64,000 bases of DNA, from contig CM038222.1 of assembly GCA_021442155.1 (NCBI GenBank), forward strand, positions 109,991,121 to 110,055,120, given 5' to 3'. The notes beneath the pieces were generated by a model, which was not told the origin of the DNA, did no database searches, and worked only from the letters and a program-made list of their open reading frames with translations. This DNA comes from Cymbidium sinense (lineage: Eukaryota > Streptophyta > Magnoliopsida > Asparagales > Orchidaceae). Shown piece after piece: positions 11,500-23,759 of the stretch. The position numbers were made by a program, and so were the translations under genes. Positions within the stretch are counted from its first letter, which is position 1, and each line of letters starts with the position of its first letter.

Positions 11500-12860
11500 A
11501 CACAAATAAATTAAACACAAATCTATTCACTTTGGGCTACTTCGAATTGAGATAAGACCCCCAGGAGCCCTCTCTCAGTAACTACTTTAGGTCAGGTTTG
11601 ATCCACTACCTAGCTGGTGTGCTCCCTAGTGGTCTTTTGCTTAGGATGATGTGAGAACCTATGCTTTCTTTCTAGCATAACCGCTATAAATCGATGAGTG
11701 CCTTGTTATTATGGTATGTTTTATTGCATGATCAATAAGCTACCTTGATGTTGGCATTATTTAAGAAGATATGAGCCCCTGAACTTTATTTTTGGACTAG
11801 CCACCGTGCACTGATGGGCTCGAATCTATTTATGAGGATTAGGTTAAGTCCCCTATTTGACTCCTCTTTCTCCTAACTACTTCGAGTTTGAGTTTAGTCC
11901 TTCTTTGTGACCACCCACCCCATCTAGTAGTCACCCTAGGTCGGATAGTAGATGTTTTCCCAATGATAGACTATCCTGATGATCAGTTCCACTTAAGAAG
12001 ATGTGAGTCCCTGATATTTTCTTCCTAAATTAATCATTGCAAACTTGCAGGCACCTTAGATTGGATGGTGTTTTCCCTGTTGATGGCAACCCACCTAGTG
12101 GATAACATCGTTCAAGCAGATGTGAGTCCCTGTGCTTTCTCCCTAAGCCGGCCACCGTATACCTACAGGCTTTTTTTTCAAGGATTAGGATAAGACCCCC
12201 AGGTGCACCTTCCCTTTGGGCATTGTATTTGGACTATGTCTTCACAACCCTATCTAGACATGACCCAGGTTACTACCGGATTGTAAAGTTTCCCTTTCCT
12301 AGTAGCCACCCCTATGGTTAGAAGATCTGTACTTCGGATGTACAGATCATCCCTTGGGCCAGAAAATCTGAGATAAGCCAAATCCCCCTATGGCTCCTTC
12401 TTAGTGTGGGTCCTCGTAAACCAATAGGGTCCACGCTAAACAAATAAATAAATAAAATGAAATCTCTTATGGATTAGGACAAAACCCACAGAGATATTTT
12501 TTCCCAAGTGGGCATCCTATCTTCTGGGAAGTGTCAGCAAAACTCCCTAAAAGAATTTCCTTGACTACTTTAAGTTGAGTTAAGACCCCTAGATGCACTC
12601 ACTTACTAGTTTCCCTAGGTCGAGTTTGATTTGTTGTGCCATCAACGGGTCACCCCAATTACTATTTCTACTTTGAAAGATGTGAGTCTCCCAGCTTTTT
12701 TCTTAGCACAGTCATTGCAAACTGACGGGCAACCCCTAGGTTGGATAGTCTCTACTCTTCGATTAGTAGACTACTCCTTTGGACTAGTAAATCTAAGGTA
12801 GGTCTAGGCTTACATAGCCCCTTCTTAATGTGGTCCATCGGAATCGATAGGGTCCAAATT
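11500..12860 (+). repeat. Degenerate tandem repeats downstream of integrase
   Basis: A recurring block GATGTGAGTCCCTG followed by TTTCT...AAGCC..CCACCGT...TGACGGGC appears near 11652, 11769, 12000, 12120 and 12670. A second block, GGATTAGGATAAGACCCCC, appears near 11550, 11840, 12183, 12474 and 12570. Units are diverged, with alternating spacing of roughly 115-240 bp. This is the place between integrase and 3' LTR where Tat elements are known to carry variable tandem repeats. No coding frame is convincing. Confidence 0.65.
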
Positions 12861-13019
12861 AAATTGATCAAACAAAGTCACAAAATTAAAATGGATTTAA
12901 GTTCATACTTATATTGCCAGTTGAATCAAATCCGAACTAAAATGAATCCCAAATTCAAACCAAATCAAAAATAATCAACTAAGTTTATCAAAATCAAATT
13001 AAATCAATAAACCAAATCA

Positions 13020-13420
13020 AATAAATAAAACCAAATCTACATCCCTGGTGGATCCTCCACCAAATTAATCAACCAAATTTAAATTAAATCAACCAATAAA
13101 ATCAAATTAGTTAAACTCAAAACCAATCAACAACAAATTGATCAAACTAAATCAAACTCAATTAAATCTGTATCCCCAGCGGATCCCTCTTTCCTAAATC
13201 AATTCAATTAAATTAAACAAATTCAATCAAATCTCCATCCCCAGCAGATTTCCTTCTATACCTTAGGTATAAATTGAATCAAATTAAATCAAAAAAATCC
13301 AATGAAATCTATAACCCCAGTAGATCTCCCCCTTTCATTCCATTAGCATAAATCAATCAATATCTATCCAATGAAATTCATGTGTGAATCCCCAATGGAT
13401 CTCCCTTCGTGTCTTTAACA
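13020..13420 (+). repeat. CCCCAGCGGATCTCC tandem repeat, about five units
   Basis: AAATCTACATCCCTGGTGGA, AAATCTGTATCCCCAGCGGA and similar variants recur at about 13032, 13163, 13228, 13307 and 13386. Spacing is about 65-130 bp, with AATCAAATTAAATC filler. It lies just left of LTR copy 2. Confidence 0.7.
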
Positions 13421-14079
13421 TGAAACCTAGTCTTAACTACTTAAACCAACTTCACTCATCTCTCTCATTCCCTTGGCATGATAGAGAATTGAATCACGTT
13501 ATGATTCATGGTTCCATCTATCTCTTCATTTGGTTATGGATGGCCACCCTTAGTGCGTGTGGTCTTTCTGAATAATGTTGATCACCTCGGTCAACGCCAA
13601 TACATGTGGTGTGCCTTATCAGTTACACCACACCTATTGAGATTCCTTTTATTGACCTCACTTTTGGAGTGAGGATTTATCCTTTCTATCCTAGACTTAG
13701 GGATTTCTTAAACACTAAAATATCTTTAGTCATAAGACACTTATAATGATTAGGTGAACACTATGCCCAATCCTAGATACTTAGGAAGGTGTACCATAGG
13801 TTTAGGCTACACCTTGGAGCCTAGGGAACCTACCTATCCTATGGACTAAACCAAAACCTATGCCTATCCACTAATGCAAATCCAACCCCAAATTAATACA
13901 ATCAAATCCAATTGAATCCTATTTCATATCCAAGCTCCAAGCCAAATTAACTTAACCCTTAACCTAAAATAATTCCACCATCATCCCACGGATCAAACCC
14001 AAGGCCTATTCAATTGAACCAAATCCAATTATTTTTATAAAAGCACTCCAACCATTCAAATCTTTATTTCAAACCCTTC

Positions 14080-15130
14080 CAAAACCTATAATCAATATCC
14101 AACCAATCAAACCAATTCAATCAACCTAAGTTAGCTCATTTAACCTAAAGGGTCCATATGAGCCAAAATCCAATTAAATCCAAATCAATTACAATCAAAG
14201 CCACCAATTGATCCTAAATCAATTATCAAAGTCAATTCAACATAATTCAACCCAATTCAACCCAATCTAACTCAAATTGACCCATTTGGTTCACTTTGCC
14301 CAAAGTGACCTAAAGGGACCCATTTGATCTAAGCTCCAGTCCAACCCAAATTGGATTAAACCAATCCATTCAATTCCTTCTATAATGATTATTGATCACC
14401 TTTGATTATTCAATTGCAATCAATTGGGTCAAACCAGGCTAATTTGATCACTTGACCCAAGTTGACCAAATTAGCCTATATGAACCAAATTGAATCAAAC
14501 TCCATTCTAAACTCAATTGATTGAAATCAATACCTCCAATCAATCTCAAATTAATTATTGAACATGATTTGACAACCAATTGGATCTAACCAAATCTAAT
14601 TGGCCCTTTGACCCAAGTTGACCAAATTTGACCTAAAGGGCCAAATTAAGTCAAATATCATTCCAAACTGAATTGATTGAAGCCAATGCTTCCAATCAAT
14701 CATGAATTGATTATTAAACATGATCAAGCCCTTAATTGAACCCAATTTGATCAAACCAACCCAATTAAAATATTTAGCCCAAATTGACCTAAAGGGTCAA
14801 ATTGATCAAAATCATTCCCATATCCAAATTAATTGAAACCAACACCTACAATCATTCTCAAATCATCATTTGAACCAAAACCAACCCTCCATCCAAACTA
14901 ATTTGTCCAATTTGAGCAAATTAGTCAACTTAGCCCATTTGATCCATGTGAACCCATATGAGTCAAATCCAAATCCACTTCAAATTAAACCAAACTAATT
15001 GAACCAAAACATCCTAAATGATCATTTGAACTAGACCAAACCATCAATTTGGCCAATTGGTCAGCCTAACCCAATTTGACTCAATTTGACATACATGGGT
15101 CAAATTGAGCCAAACTCATTCAAATCAAGC
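14080..15130 (+). repeat. About 160-bp degenerate tandem repeat with dense TTGACC
   Basis: ACCTAAAGGG anchors lie at 14143, 14308, 14631 and 14787, with a degraded one near 14470, giving a period of about 155-165 bp. Each unit carries TTGACCAAATT or TTGACCTAAAGGG and the reverse GGTCAA. TTGACC contains the core of the plant W-box. The same array recurs in copy 1 (6880-7190), copy 3 (about 49700-50720) and reversed in copy 4 (about 43050-44230). Confidence 0.7.
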
Positions 15131-17849
15131 TCAAACCCAACCAAACTTGGCATGACTCATCCTTGGGTCACCATAGCCAACCTAGATCAAACCCAACTCT
15201 TCTTGGGCCTGAATTAGACTAAAACCCATTGGTTAAACCCCTCCAAATGGGACAAAACCCTCATTTGGATGATCAAACCCACTCTCCAACTTTTGACAGC
15301 AACCCTAAGCTCAATTTGGAGACTTAGACCACTGACTAACATAACCCAAAGCTGATCGAGTTAGCCATTGCTCAAGTGGAGGTGAGCTAACACAAGTTGT
15401 AACACTTGGAAGAGGGGCTACACATGGCCAGCCCACTCCTTGCCTTCAGTCACTCAAGGGCCTCCACCTCAACCAATCCCTGACGTCCCCAATCGCCTAT
15501 GCCGATTGGACGTCTACTAAAGGTTGAACCCATCCAAGCCATTGAATCGATTGGGGAGGAGGGTATACTCATCCCCATCCCATTCAAATGATAAACAGAG
15601 CTTCAGTGAGTTGAGATAAGCATCCACATAGCATTCCAGACCTCCCTTGAGCTCCCCCATGATCGACGAGACTAAACCCAAGCAAAATCGAGCCCCTTCT
15701 CCATCCAACCTTGCCTAAACTGTATCAAAATCCAGTTAAATTCTCCCACACCTTCTCCAAGCTCTGGTGAACCAAAATGAGTCTATCCTCGATAGATTCA
15801 AGCACCGGAGACCACTCCTAGACCAACTCCAATGATAATTGCGGTCACATTTTATCCTTAAAGCCACCGGCATATAAGCAACTCAGGAGCTTCTTAACAT
15901 GGCTTCATCTCTTCAAGATGAAGCTACATTAATCATTGGACAGTCAATCTTGAGCTCTAATGAAATATTTTTCTGGCAAACTATAGAAAAGCCCTTAGGT
16001 GTTGGTCTTTTGTGAAGCATTTTGTGATTTTATGTGATTTCCACCATAGGAACTCCTTAGATCTCTTCCCTAAATGCTTTGGAGTCGATCCCTCCTCATG
16101 AGCTCCAATGAGTTTAGATTGAGTGGAGGAAGGTAGACAGGTTTGATCTTCTGGTGCTCGGGGGACAAAGGATGATCCATCGTCTATTCCGTATGGTAAG
16201 AACGGATGGCCTTGATTTAATATGCTAAATTTATTCTATTTTATCCTTTAAGATCCATGAGATTAATCCCCACTGTTTGATCTGAGATCGGACGATAGGG
16301 ATGGAAGTGCATCCACCACCACTGACTCAGCATGCCATATCGAATGATGGAGATGAAAGTACATCCGCCGCCACTAACTCAGCACACCATGTTGGATGAT
16401 TTAAGTGGCCAATCCCACAACACCATATGGAAAGCGTAGCCATGTCAACTCCCATGTGGTGCCAATGGGATTAGGAATTAATTAGGGAATAAAATACATT
16501 TAATTATCATGAACTCTGAAAAATTATAACTAATTATAAATTAAATCCTAAAAATATGGGTAAACCCATTTTTGAAAGGGTAAACATAGGAGAATGCAAT
16601 AAAAATAATTTTTTATCTTTTGACTAGAGAATAGTGCTTAATTAGGGTTTGAATTTTTTCTTAATTATCTTAATTAAGCCTTAATTACTTGGCTAATGAG
16701 TCTCAAATAAAATGCATTGATTCTTTGGGATGTCCTCTACCTCCCATAATTTTCTTAGGATTTATTGGTTAGGTAATTTGGAGACTTTGAAATTCAAACC
16801 TTAATCACCCTCATTGAGTAATTTAATAATTATTAAAAATGCCAAACAGTAAAATTTAAGTAATTAATGATCATTAATCATTAATTAATAATGAAATGAT
16901 GAGGGGGAGTGATTAGGACCTCTTTCCAAATTATTTTCCTAAATCCATTTCATTAAGGAGGGTAATTAACTCATAATTTAAGGTTAATTAAGCAACCTAG
17001 ATGGCCAAATTAAGTCAAATTCAAAATGGTAATTACATCATATAATTTAATTTGAATTTGTGTGGTTCCTCTTTATGTGTTCAGTAGCATAAATTGCCTC
17101 AAGGAAATTATGATTAACCCTTGGGTGTGGGAAAATTATATAAGTACTTAATTAGATTCTTTAATTTAATTAATACTTAATTATGAGGTTCATTGCATTA
17201 GGTTTCTAAGTGCATTGCAATTTTAATTTCTCATTTGCATATCATTGGAAGATCATAATTAAATGATTAATTAAATTAAAGAAGCATAGGAAAGGGTAAA
17301 TAAATGAATTTCTTAATGATTCAAACATAATTAATTCATAAAACCCAATCAATTATTTTTTCGTAAACATATTAAATCATCAATATGGGATGGGATAAAA
17401 ATAGCAAACATTACTTCTCCTCTTTGAGTTCAATCGTTCAAATCTAAAATCAAACTTAATAACAACTTTGGTTGACATTAAATAATTTTATTCAATGTGA
17501 TTGTCCTTAGAAATTAATGTAGTTAAATGAATTATTTGGAAGTGTTCAATTATTGCTTTTCAAACATTAAAAAATTGTATGCCATTTATATCATCTATTC
17601 ATGTTTTCAAATCAAATAATCAAATGAATATACTTATGTAAAGTTGCATGTGTTGAATTAATCCTATGATATAGAGTAGCTATTATCACTAATTAATTTT
17701 AAAACTATTTTTAAAATTATAAAACATGAGTTGAATTGATATTAGGTATGAATATTACATAGGATTTGCATGTGCTTATAACCAAAAAATATGTCATAGT
17801 ATTGCTTTATATTTTGATTCATGTATGGGTTTACATATGTTTGAATGAT

Positions 17850-18200
17850 AATATGTATATAGTTTGGACATCTCGGGAATAGGAGGCTTTAAGTAGCCCC
17901 ACAGAGGTCATAGATTACCTTACTTCTCTAGTTAACAAAGGCATGTACTTATTTAATTTCATTCCTATGTGCACTTGTACTAGAATTTAGATAAAACTTT
18001 ACCTTATATGTGTAAATAATTTATTAAAATATAATCTTTTACTTGATTTTCACACTCATAGTTGTGTGTACATATGTATTTAAGATAACAAGTATATAAT
18101 CTAGACATCTTGAGAATATAAGACTTTAAGTATCCCCAAGGAGGTCTTAGATTATCTCACTTCCCTAGTTTAAACAATGGCACGTACTTGCTTTAAACTT
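17850..18200 (+). repeat. About 237-bp tandem repeat in LTR copy 2, two units
   Basis: CTTTAAGTAGCCCCA at 17887 and CTTTAAGTATCCCCA at 18124, each followed by GAGGTC and TTAGATTA or ATAGATTA, then CACTTC or TACTTC. Same family as 9447-9800 and 53436-54300. Confidence 0.8.
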
Positions 18201-20392
18201 TAACACATGTGTATGTGCATCTAGTTAAGGAATGAAATTCCACTTTTCTACCAAAAATATATGCATTCATGATCATTTAAGTGTGTAAAAAATATATTTC
18301 ATGTATAGATATATTAAGTCCTAAATCATATGCATGCTATTGATGATGAAAAGGAATGGTGCAAAATATTCTATGTGATGGCAATTCAATTGCATTAATC
18401 TTAAGATGGCTTTCATGTTGAATAGGATTCTTTAAGGTTAATCCAAACTTAGGATTAATAAAACATTTAATTAATCATTCACTAAAAGAAATCAAATCAT
18501 AATAACATGCTTTTAGAAAATAACTTAGGATAGGGATGAAGAAGGTTAAGCTTCCTTCTTCTCTTTATAATATTTAGATGCAAAGTGAATATTAAATGAA
18601 TAAAAGAAAATACAAATTAAAATCCACCAATCCCCTAAATAATTTAAAGTAAAACCATTTTTCATGGTTAATTTAAATAATCTAAAACTTAGATAATTAT
18701 GATTCCAAAGCCTAGCTAAGTCATACCATATTAAACCAAAGCAAATACATTAAAATACTAAGTCACCACTTCTAGCTTTAGGTAAGGGAGGCGTATATAA
18801 TTATAAAGTGTTTTGTTTTATGATGTAATATTTTTGATTGGATGTTAAAATGGTTGTGCATAGACTAGATGTTAGGCCTTTCTTTGCCTAATGTTATTTT
18901 CTATAGGGGATTATGCTAATGGGGCTAAATATAATTAGGCCATTCTTCTGGGGTGTACGACGGTACCCAAACGTACCAGCCTTTTATTCTTTTAGGAAAT
19001 CTATACATGTTTTTATTATAGTGTTCAAATTGCATAATAAAAATTGCATCTTCTTCATTAGTTTCTTAAAGATTGATGTTTGAATGTGTGGCCTGGATGC
19101 AGTAGGCACTTTATGAAAAAATTAATTTTTCTACCCCAATTAATAACTCATAACTAAATTTTAAATCAACTCATAACCCCACTTTAAAGCTTAGGCTGTA
19201 AATCAAGATAATTAAAAGATTTAGCAACCCCATAGCTAAATGATGTATGTTCCAATATCATGCATATCATTTAGCTTCTTTCTTCAATAGGGAGGGTCTC
19301 CACTCTTCAAGATTGGGGTATGCTTGACCTGTAAAGACATCTCTTGTGGTGGAGAACACTTCTTCCTGCTGATTTACCTAATAATCCAATTTCATCATGC
19401 ATTTAAGCATAATTATTCCAAGCCTTTGTCCAAATCAATGTGTAAAAATGATATAAAAATTTATAAAATTTTACTATAGTCTAAGTCATGAATTCATATC
19501 AGCCATGATCTAGTCTCTTTAGGAGTGAGTTTAAGACTCTAGTCTCTTTTCTAATTAAATAACAGCTTAACTATCTTGAAATTTCATAAGATCAACCTAT
19601 ATGATTTTGAATCATAGGTGGTGTTAGCTAGTGGCCACTTCAGGTGGTTTTAAGTCTAGAAGAGTTGGAGAAGTTTATCCTCTCTTGTGGAGGTAAACTA
19701 TTATTTCCCCTTTTTGTTTAGATTTCGGTCGAGTTTTTAGCTTGTGCTAAAGCACCCTAGATTTAGGATCTGAGGTTGCTTATTTTTTTCAGGCTATGAG
19801 TATAAATTCCCACTTCTTAGGCATTTCCATAATCTTGTGCTGATGGATTGTAAGCCTTAGCATTCTAATAAAAATTTCAACTCAAACTAAACAAACTTTC
19901 TCTTTCAAACACATAAAGCCTCACCACAAGATAGATTGGGGTGCTCACTAGGTTTCCTAGTATCATGAGTGTTCCCTATTCATCTTCTTTGGGAATCCAA
20001 GAAAATTCTTTCCAAATTGAACCTTCCCACTTTATTTTCCACAAAAAAATATATATACCCAATCCATTGCTAGTCTAGCCTTGAAATCTTTGTAGATATG
20101 ATTGACTACTTTATTCATGAGTATTCTTAGAAAATTCAATTTCCTAAGATGTAATTAACTATGGAAGCTTGCATCCATAGGGAATTAAAGAACTCGGCCT
20201 AAAATAGACCCTGGTTTACTTTTCAATGTAAACTAGGGGAAAGATCTCTGGTATATACGAAGACCCATATACCTTAGGAGTCCTTATTAAGTGATTAGGT
20301 CCGTTGTAGGGTGATGTTTCTATCTTTCAAGGTAGTACATCAAACCTTGATGTCATGTTTGATAACTTTAATAAGAACCCCCTAAGATCTGC

Positions 20393-20428
20393 GTGGTGTC
20401 CACAATGGCATCCGAAATAAAACACCAC
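20393..20428 (+). other. Hairpin and PBS-like sequence at the LTR 3' end
   Basis: GTGGTGT (20393-20399) pairs with ACACCAC (20422-20428). TGGCATCCGA begins at 20406, three bases after the inferred LTR end CA. TGG is how a tRNA-primed binding site starts; I cannot assign the tRNA. Copy 3 has the same stem at 56854-56889. Confidence 0.5.
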
Positions 20429-20439
20429 ACCCTCAAGAC

Positions 20440-21380
20440 TAAAATTCTAGAATCTTGAAATCCAAAGACCTCTACCATTGAACTTGGTTTTGGTGTGAGA
20501 AGAAAAAATCCTCCCTCCATCAATTTTGGATCCAAAATAAGGGAGAAGAGTGTTTTTTTCACTAAATAAGTAAAAATCTAACTCTATTAAAATGTTATGC
20601 TACCAAATTTTTATTAAACTTATCAAACTATGCAAGAATCTGGTTCAAAAAATTGAGTTTTCACTCCATGGCATCAAGGCACTAAGCTTTCAGGAATGAA
20701 ATCTTTGATTCTCCAACCCATGGTGCCGAGACACCAAATATCTGGTACCGTGGCACTAAGCTCTCAGGTTGGTATCTCATTTATTGCACCATAATGCTAT
20801 ATCTTAATGTCATAGTGTTATGTCCTCAGGTTTCACTTCATTAAAGTAAAACCGCATATCTATTTTTATAGCATTGAAGTGCTAAATTCTAAAATATATT
20901 CCACCATCAAACTTGATTCTTTTGTGAAATAAAATCCTCCCTCTATTTATCTTGGATTCAGCATAAGGGAGAAAAGTGCTAGTGCACTTAAAAATCATGA
21001 ACTATTAAGGCGTTATGCTGACAAAATTTTAAATTTCCCCCAAACTATTAAATCTTAGGCACTGATGAACCAACATCATGGTGTTGTGAGTCTAGCATTG
21101 AGGTGTTGAGCTCTCAGTAAAATTTTTCTTAGGAGTGCATTCAACTGTCCCAAGGAACTGATGTTCTAGTGTCAAGGTATGGCACTTCAAAGAAAATTTA
21201 AACTCCAACATTTGAGGGTGCCAAAGTGCTGATATTATAGGGGCAAGGCGTTGATCTCTCTAACATTAAATCTAAGTTATATCTATAATGACACAATGCT
21301 ACAAATATAATACCAAGGTGCTAAGTTCTCAGGCTTGAAACTTATGTTCTTCACCTGACAATGCCAAGGTGCTAATCCCT
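20440..21380. repeat. Palindromic GYRCCRYGGYRC motif array, left block
   Basis: Variants of one 12-bp palindrome recur, e.g. GGTACCGTGGCACTAAG (20745), TGCCAAGGTGCTAA (21362) and GGTGCCGAGACACC (20723), often followed by AAGTTCTCAGG. Two copies of a CATTGAACTTGGTTTTGGTG / GGATCCAAAATAAGGGAGAA unit lie at about 20470-20555 and 20890-20975, a period near 430 bp. The block is downstream of the minus-strand ORF at 21578-22726. Confidence 0.6.
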
Positions 21381-21577
21381 TAATATTATTCATTTTGAAC
21401 AAAAGATTTTATAATTAAGCTTTCAAATCCTAGAGCATTCATCATAACAGAGGCAACACAAAGCATAAAAATAAAGATATTTTTATTAACAATAAAGATT
21501 TATTACAAAATTCTTACAATAAAAATAAAAGAAGAAAATACAAAATAAAAGAGTAAAGTGAGGGGGGAGAGGGTGAA

Positions 21578-22726
21578 CTAATAATTGTAGTCGTCATCAT
21601 CCACCTCTTCTTCTTCTTTGAATTTTGATGAGGTGCTCACATAAGGCTGATATTGAGGCACCATAAGAAAAAAAGCCTGACTAGGGCCAGCACGAAAGCC
21701 ACATTTCTCAAACATATGAATAAATACTGAGTTTAACTCAATCATGTATGAAAATTGTTGTTGCTGCTGAACAATATGGTGGTAAAATTTTCTCCCTAGT
21801 TCCTACTGCTATCGATTGGTTTCACCAACCCTTTTCCTTAAATTTGAGACTTGCCCTCTAATTTTTTTGAGTTGCTAGTTTAAGGACTTGGAGGATTTGG
21901 GTCAAGACTAAGGGGTGCATGAGCTTTCTCCTACCTCAGTCCTCGAACCAAATCCTTCAATTGATCTCTTAGTCTGGGGGAGCCTTTTGTTTAAAAACTT
22001 CTTCATCTAACTTTCCTTGTGCACCCATCACAACACACAAAAATAAATTAAAGAAGGATGATCGTACCCTATGGTTGTAATACCCTTAAACATATTGCAA
22101 ATAGAATTATAAATAATCTTTCTTCATAGTAAAGCCCTTTTGAATGGAAAAATTCAAAAAGGCTTTATTCTTAGTCAACTCACTGATATTGCTAATGGGC
22201 ATAAACTTGGCAAAAATGAAATAATGCCAAGCTTTGGCCTCAATAGTATGGTCGATGTCAGGAAAATTAATAATTTCACCTCCTGCTTTTTCTATTGGAC
22301 ATTAGAATTTCTAATAGTGAGAAAACTATGAATTTAATCAAAATCAAGATGATCACTGAAATATAAAAGATACTGATCATATACTACATCTTGTATTTTG
22401 TAATATGCATTGATAATACTACTATCAAAACTAACTAGTTTTCCCTAGACAAAAGTTTTATTATTCTAGTGCTCCTTCAAGTTGGAAAATAACTTCCACA
22501 CCATAAGGATGATGCAATATATGTTTTCATAGGCCAACTTCTCCCTACCTCGCTTGTTAATAATTCTCTCTACGCTCCCACCTGTATTGTAAAAGCTCCT
22601 CTCTAAAATGAGGTGCTTGTGGTTGAGAGCATGCTGATATCTTTCCTATGCCTCTACACTAACGAACATGTTAGTATTGCCAACACTTACCCTCTTCTTG
22701 CCCTTATTGATGTACTTCACTGACAT
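21578..22726 (-). pseudogene. Plant transposon-protein-like ORF, copy A
   Basis: On the minus strand an ATG at 22726 opens MSVKYINKGKKRVSVG, a short basic N-terminus. Further in are GGSVERIINKRGREKLAYE, GKLVSFDSSIINAYYKIQD and EAKAWHYFIFAKFMP followed by NISELTKNKAFLNFSIQKG. These agree with the 'putative plant transposon protein' family (Pfam Transposase_32) found in plant retroelements. A low-complexity acidic tail ends EEEEVDDDDYNY at a TAG (21578-21580). At least two frameshifts and stops break it. The function of the family is not known. The inverted copy at 25245-26309 supports both the start and the stop. Its TATA-like box is about 100 bp upstream. Confidence 0.7.
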
Positions 22727-22826
22727 ATTTACAATCCAAAAATGAATAAAAGTTGAGAGAGGAAGAGAACAAGGATTTTTAAAAGGGAACTAGTGCTTTG
22801 AAATGAAAAATTTGCAGCCTAGTGGT

Positions 22827-22836
22827 CTTATTTAAA
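22827..22836 (-). promoter_or_regulatory. TATA-like box of ORF copy A
   Basis: Minus strand TTTAAATAAG followed by ACCACTAGG, aligned with TATAAATAGACCCC of copy B. A CT-rich leader (TTCTCTTCCTCTCTC) and the ATG at 22726 follow about 100 bp away. Confidence 0.5.
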
Positions 22837-22849
22837 GATTGGGCCTAGC

Positions 22850-23400
22850 ACCGCAACACTACATTGACAATGCCGAGGTACTAGCCTCTTAATTTTTAAA
22901 TTTAGAACTAATATCACCATGCTCCACATGTGATGCTAAGGCACTAGTCAACCAGTCAAAATGATTATTGTGCTAATTAAAAAGAGCATTTATTATCACT
23001 TGTTATAATTAATTCTATAACCAACCATAATCAAAAAAACATATTAGACATCGATGTAGTGCAAGGCGCTCTAACACTGTGTCGCGGTGCTAATCAAAAA
23101 TTTTGTCCTTTCTAATTAAAGATGCATGTTCATTTACCAACTTTTATGAACTAATCTTTTTTGACAAGCACTATGGCTCCAAACTGCTAGTGTTGAGGCA
23201 CAAGTCAAGAAGTCAACTTGTTTAAATTATTTTAATCTCATACTATCTTAAGTGTTATAATGTCAGCCATATATCACCAAAGTGCTGACCCTTTGGTTTT
23301 CTAAGACATGAATTCTTTTCTCATAGTGCTACAGTGTTGTGTACTCAATGCCAAGGAGCCATGTTTCTAGTGTTGAGGTGCTAACCCTTAGAACTATAAA
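22850..23400. repeat. Palindromic motif array, upstream of ORF copy A
   Basis: Examples are AATGCCGAGGTACTAGCC (22870), GTGTCGCGGTGCTAA (23080), TGTTGAGGCACAAGT (23188) and TGTTGAGGTGCTAACC (23373). These are the same motif as in the other blocks, spaced irregularly at about 30-110 bp. Confidence 0.6.
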
Positions 23401-23457
23401 TCAATGATTACCATATAAATATCATATTAATTAAATTAATCTATTCATTCATTATGC

Positions 23458-23757
23458 AAACATCCTAATGGCATTCCAATGAATGTAAGCCCAACTAATT
23501 TATTTGTTCCCTATGTGAACATTCTAGTGGCGTTCCAATAGATATAAGCCAAGTTAATATATTCATTTTCCATGTGAACACCTTAACAACATTTTAAAGA
23601 GATGTAAGTTCAATCTTATGGCTTTCTATTAATTGATGTAAGTCCAACCCATGCTTGCAATGCAAGCACAACCTACTCCCTACTAGCTTTCCAAAGTGAT
23701 GTAGGTCCAATTTATTTGTTCACCATATGAACACCCTACTAAAATTACAAAAGGATA
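23458..23757 (+). repeat. 60-bp minisatellite, about five degenerate units
   Basis: Units share GAACATCCTAATGGCATTCC, then GATGTAAGCCCAA and TTTATTTGTTCCCTATGT. The first three start at about 23458, 23518 and 23577; two degraded units follow, the last with GATGTAGGTCCAATTTATTT near 23698. Period 59-60 bp. Confidence 0.75.
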
Positions 23758-23759
23758 AC

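Larger units (their letters stand above)
13653..20402 (+). mobile_element. Long LTR, copy 2, about 6.75 kb
   Basis: The most complete reference copy. It begins TGACCTCACTTTTGG and ends GTGGTGTCCA, giving TG...CA ends, and is followed after three bases by TGGCATCC, a primer-binding-site-like start. Homology to copies 1, 3, 4 and 5 defines the ends. Inside, in order: about 160-bp GGTCAA/TTGACC-rich repeats (14080-15130), a GC-richer block (15350-16480), a very AT-rich part with two 235-bp repeat units, and a 3' part with GTGTGGCCTGGATGC near 19088. No coding content. An LTR is the best reading because copies 1 and 2 flank integrase in direct orientation; a large non-coding element is the alternative. 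No target-site duplication is visible. Confidence 0.7.
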
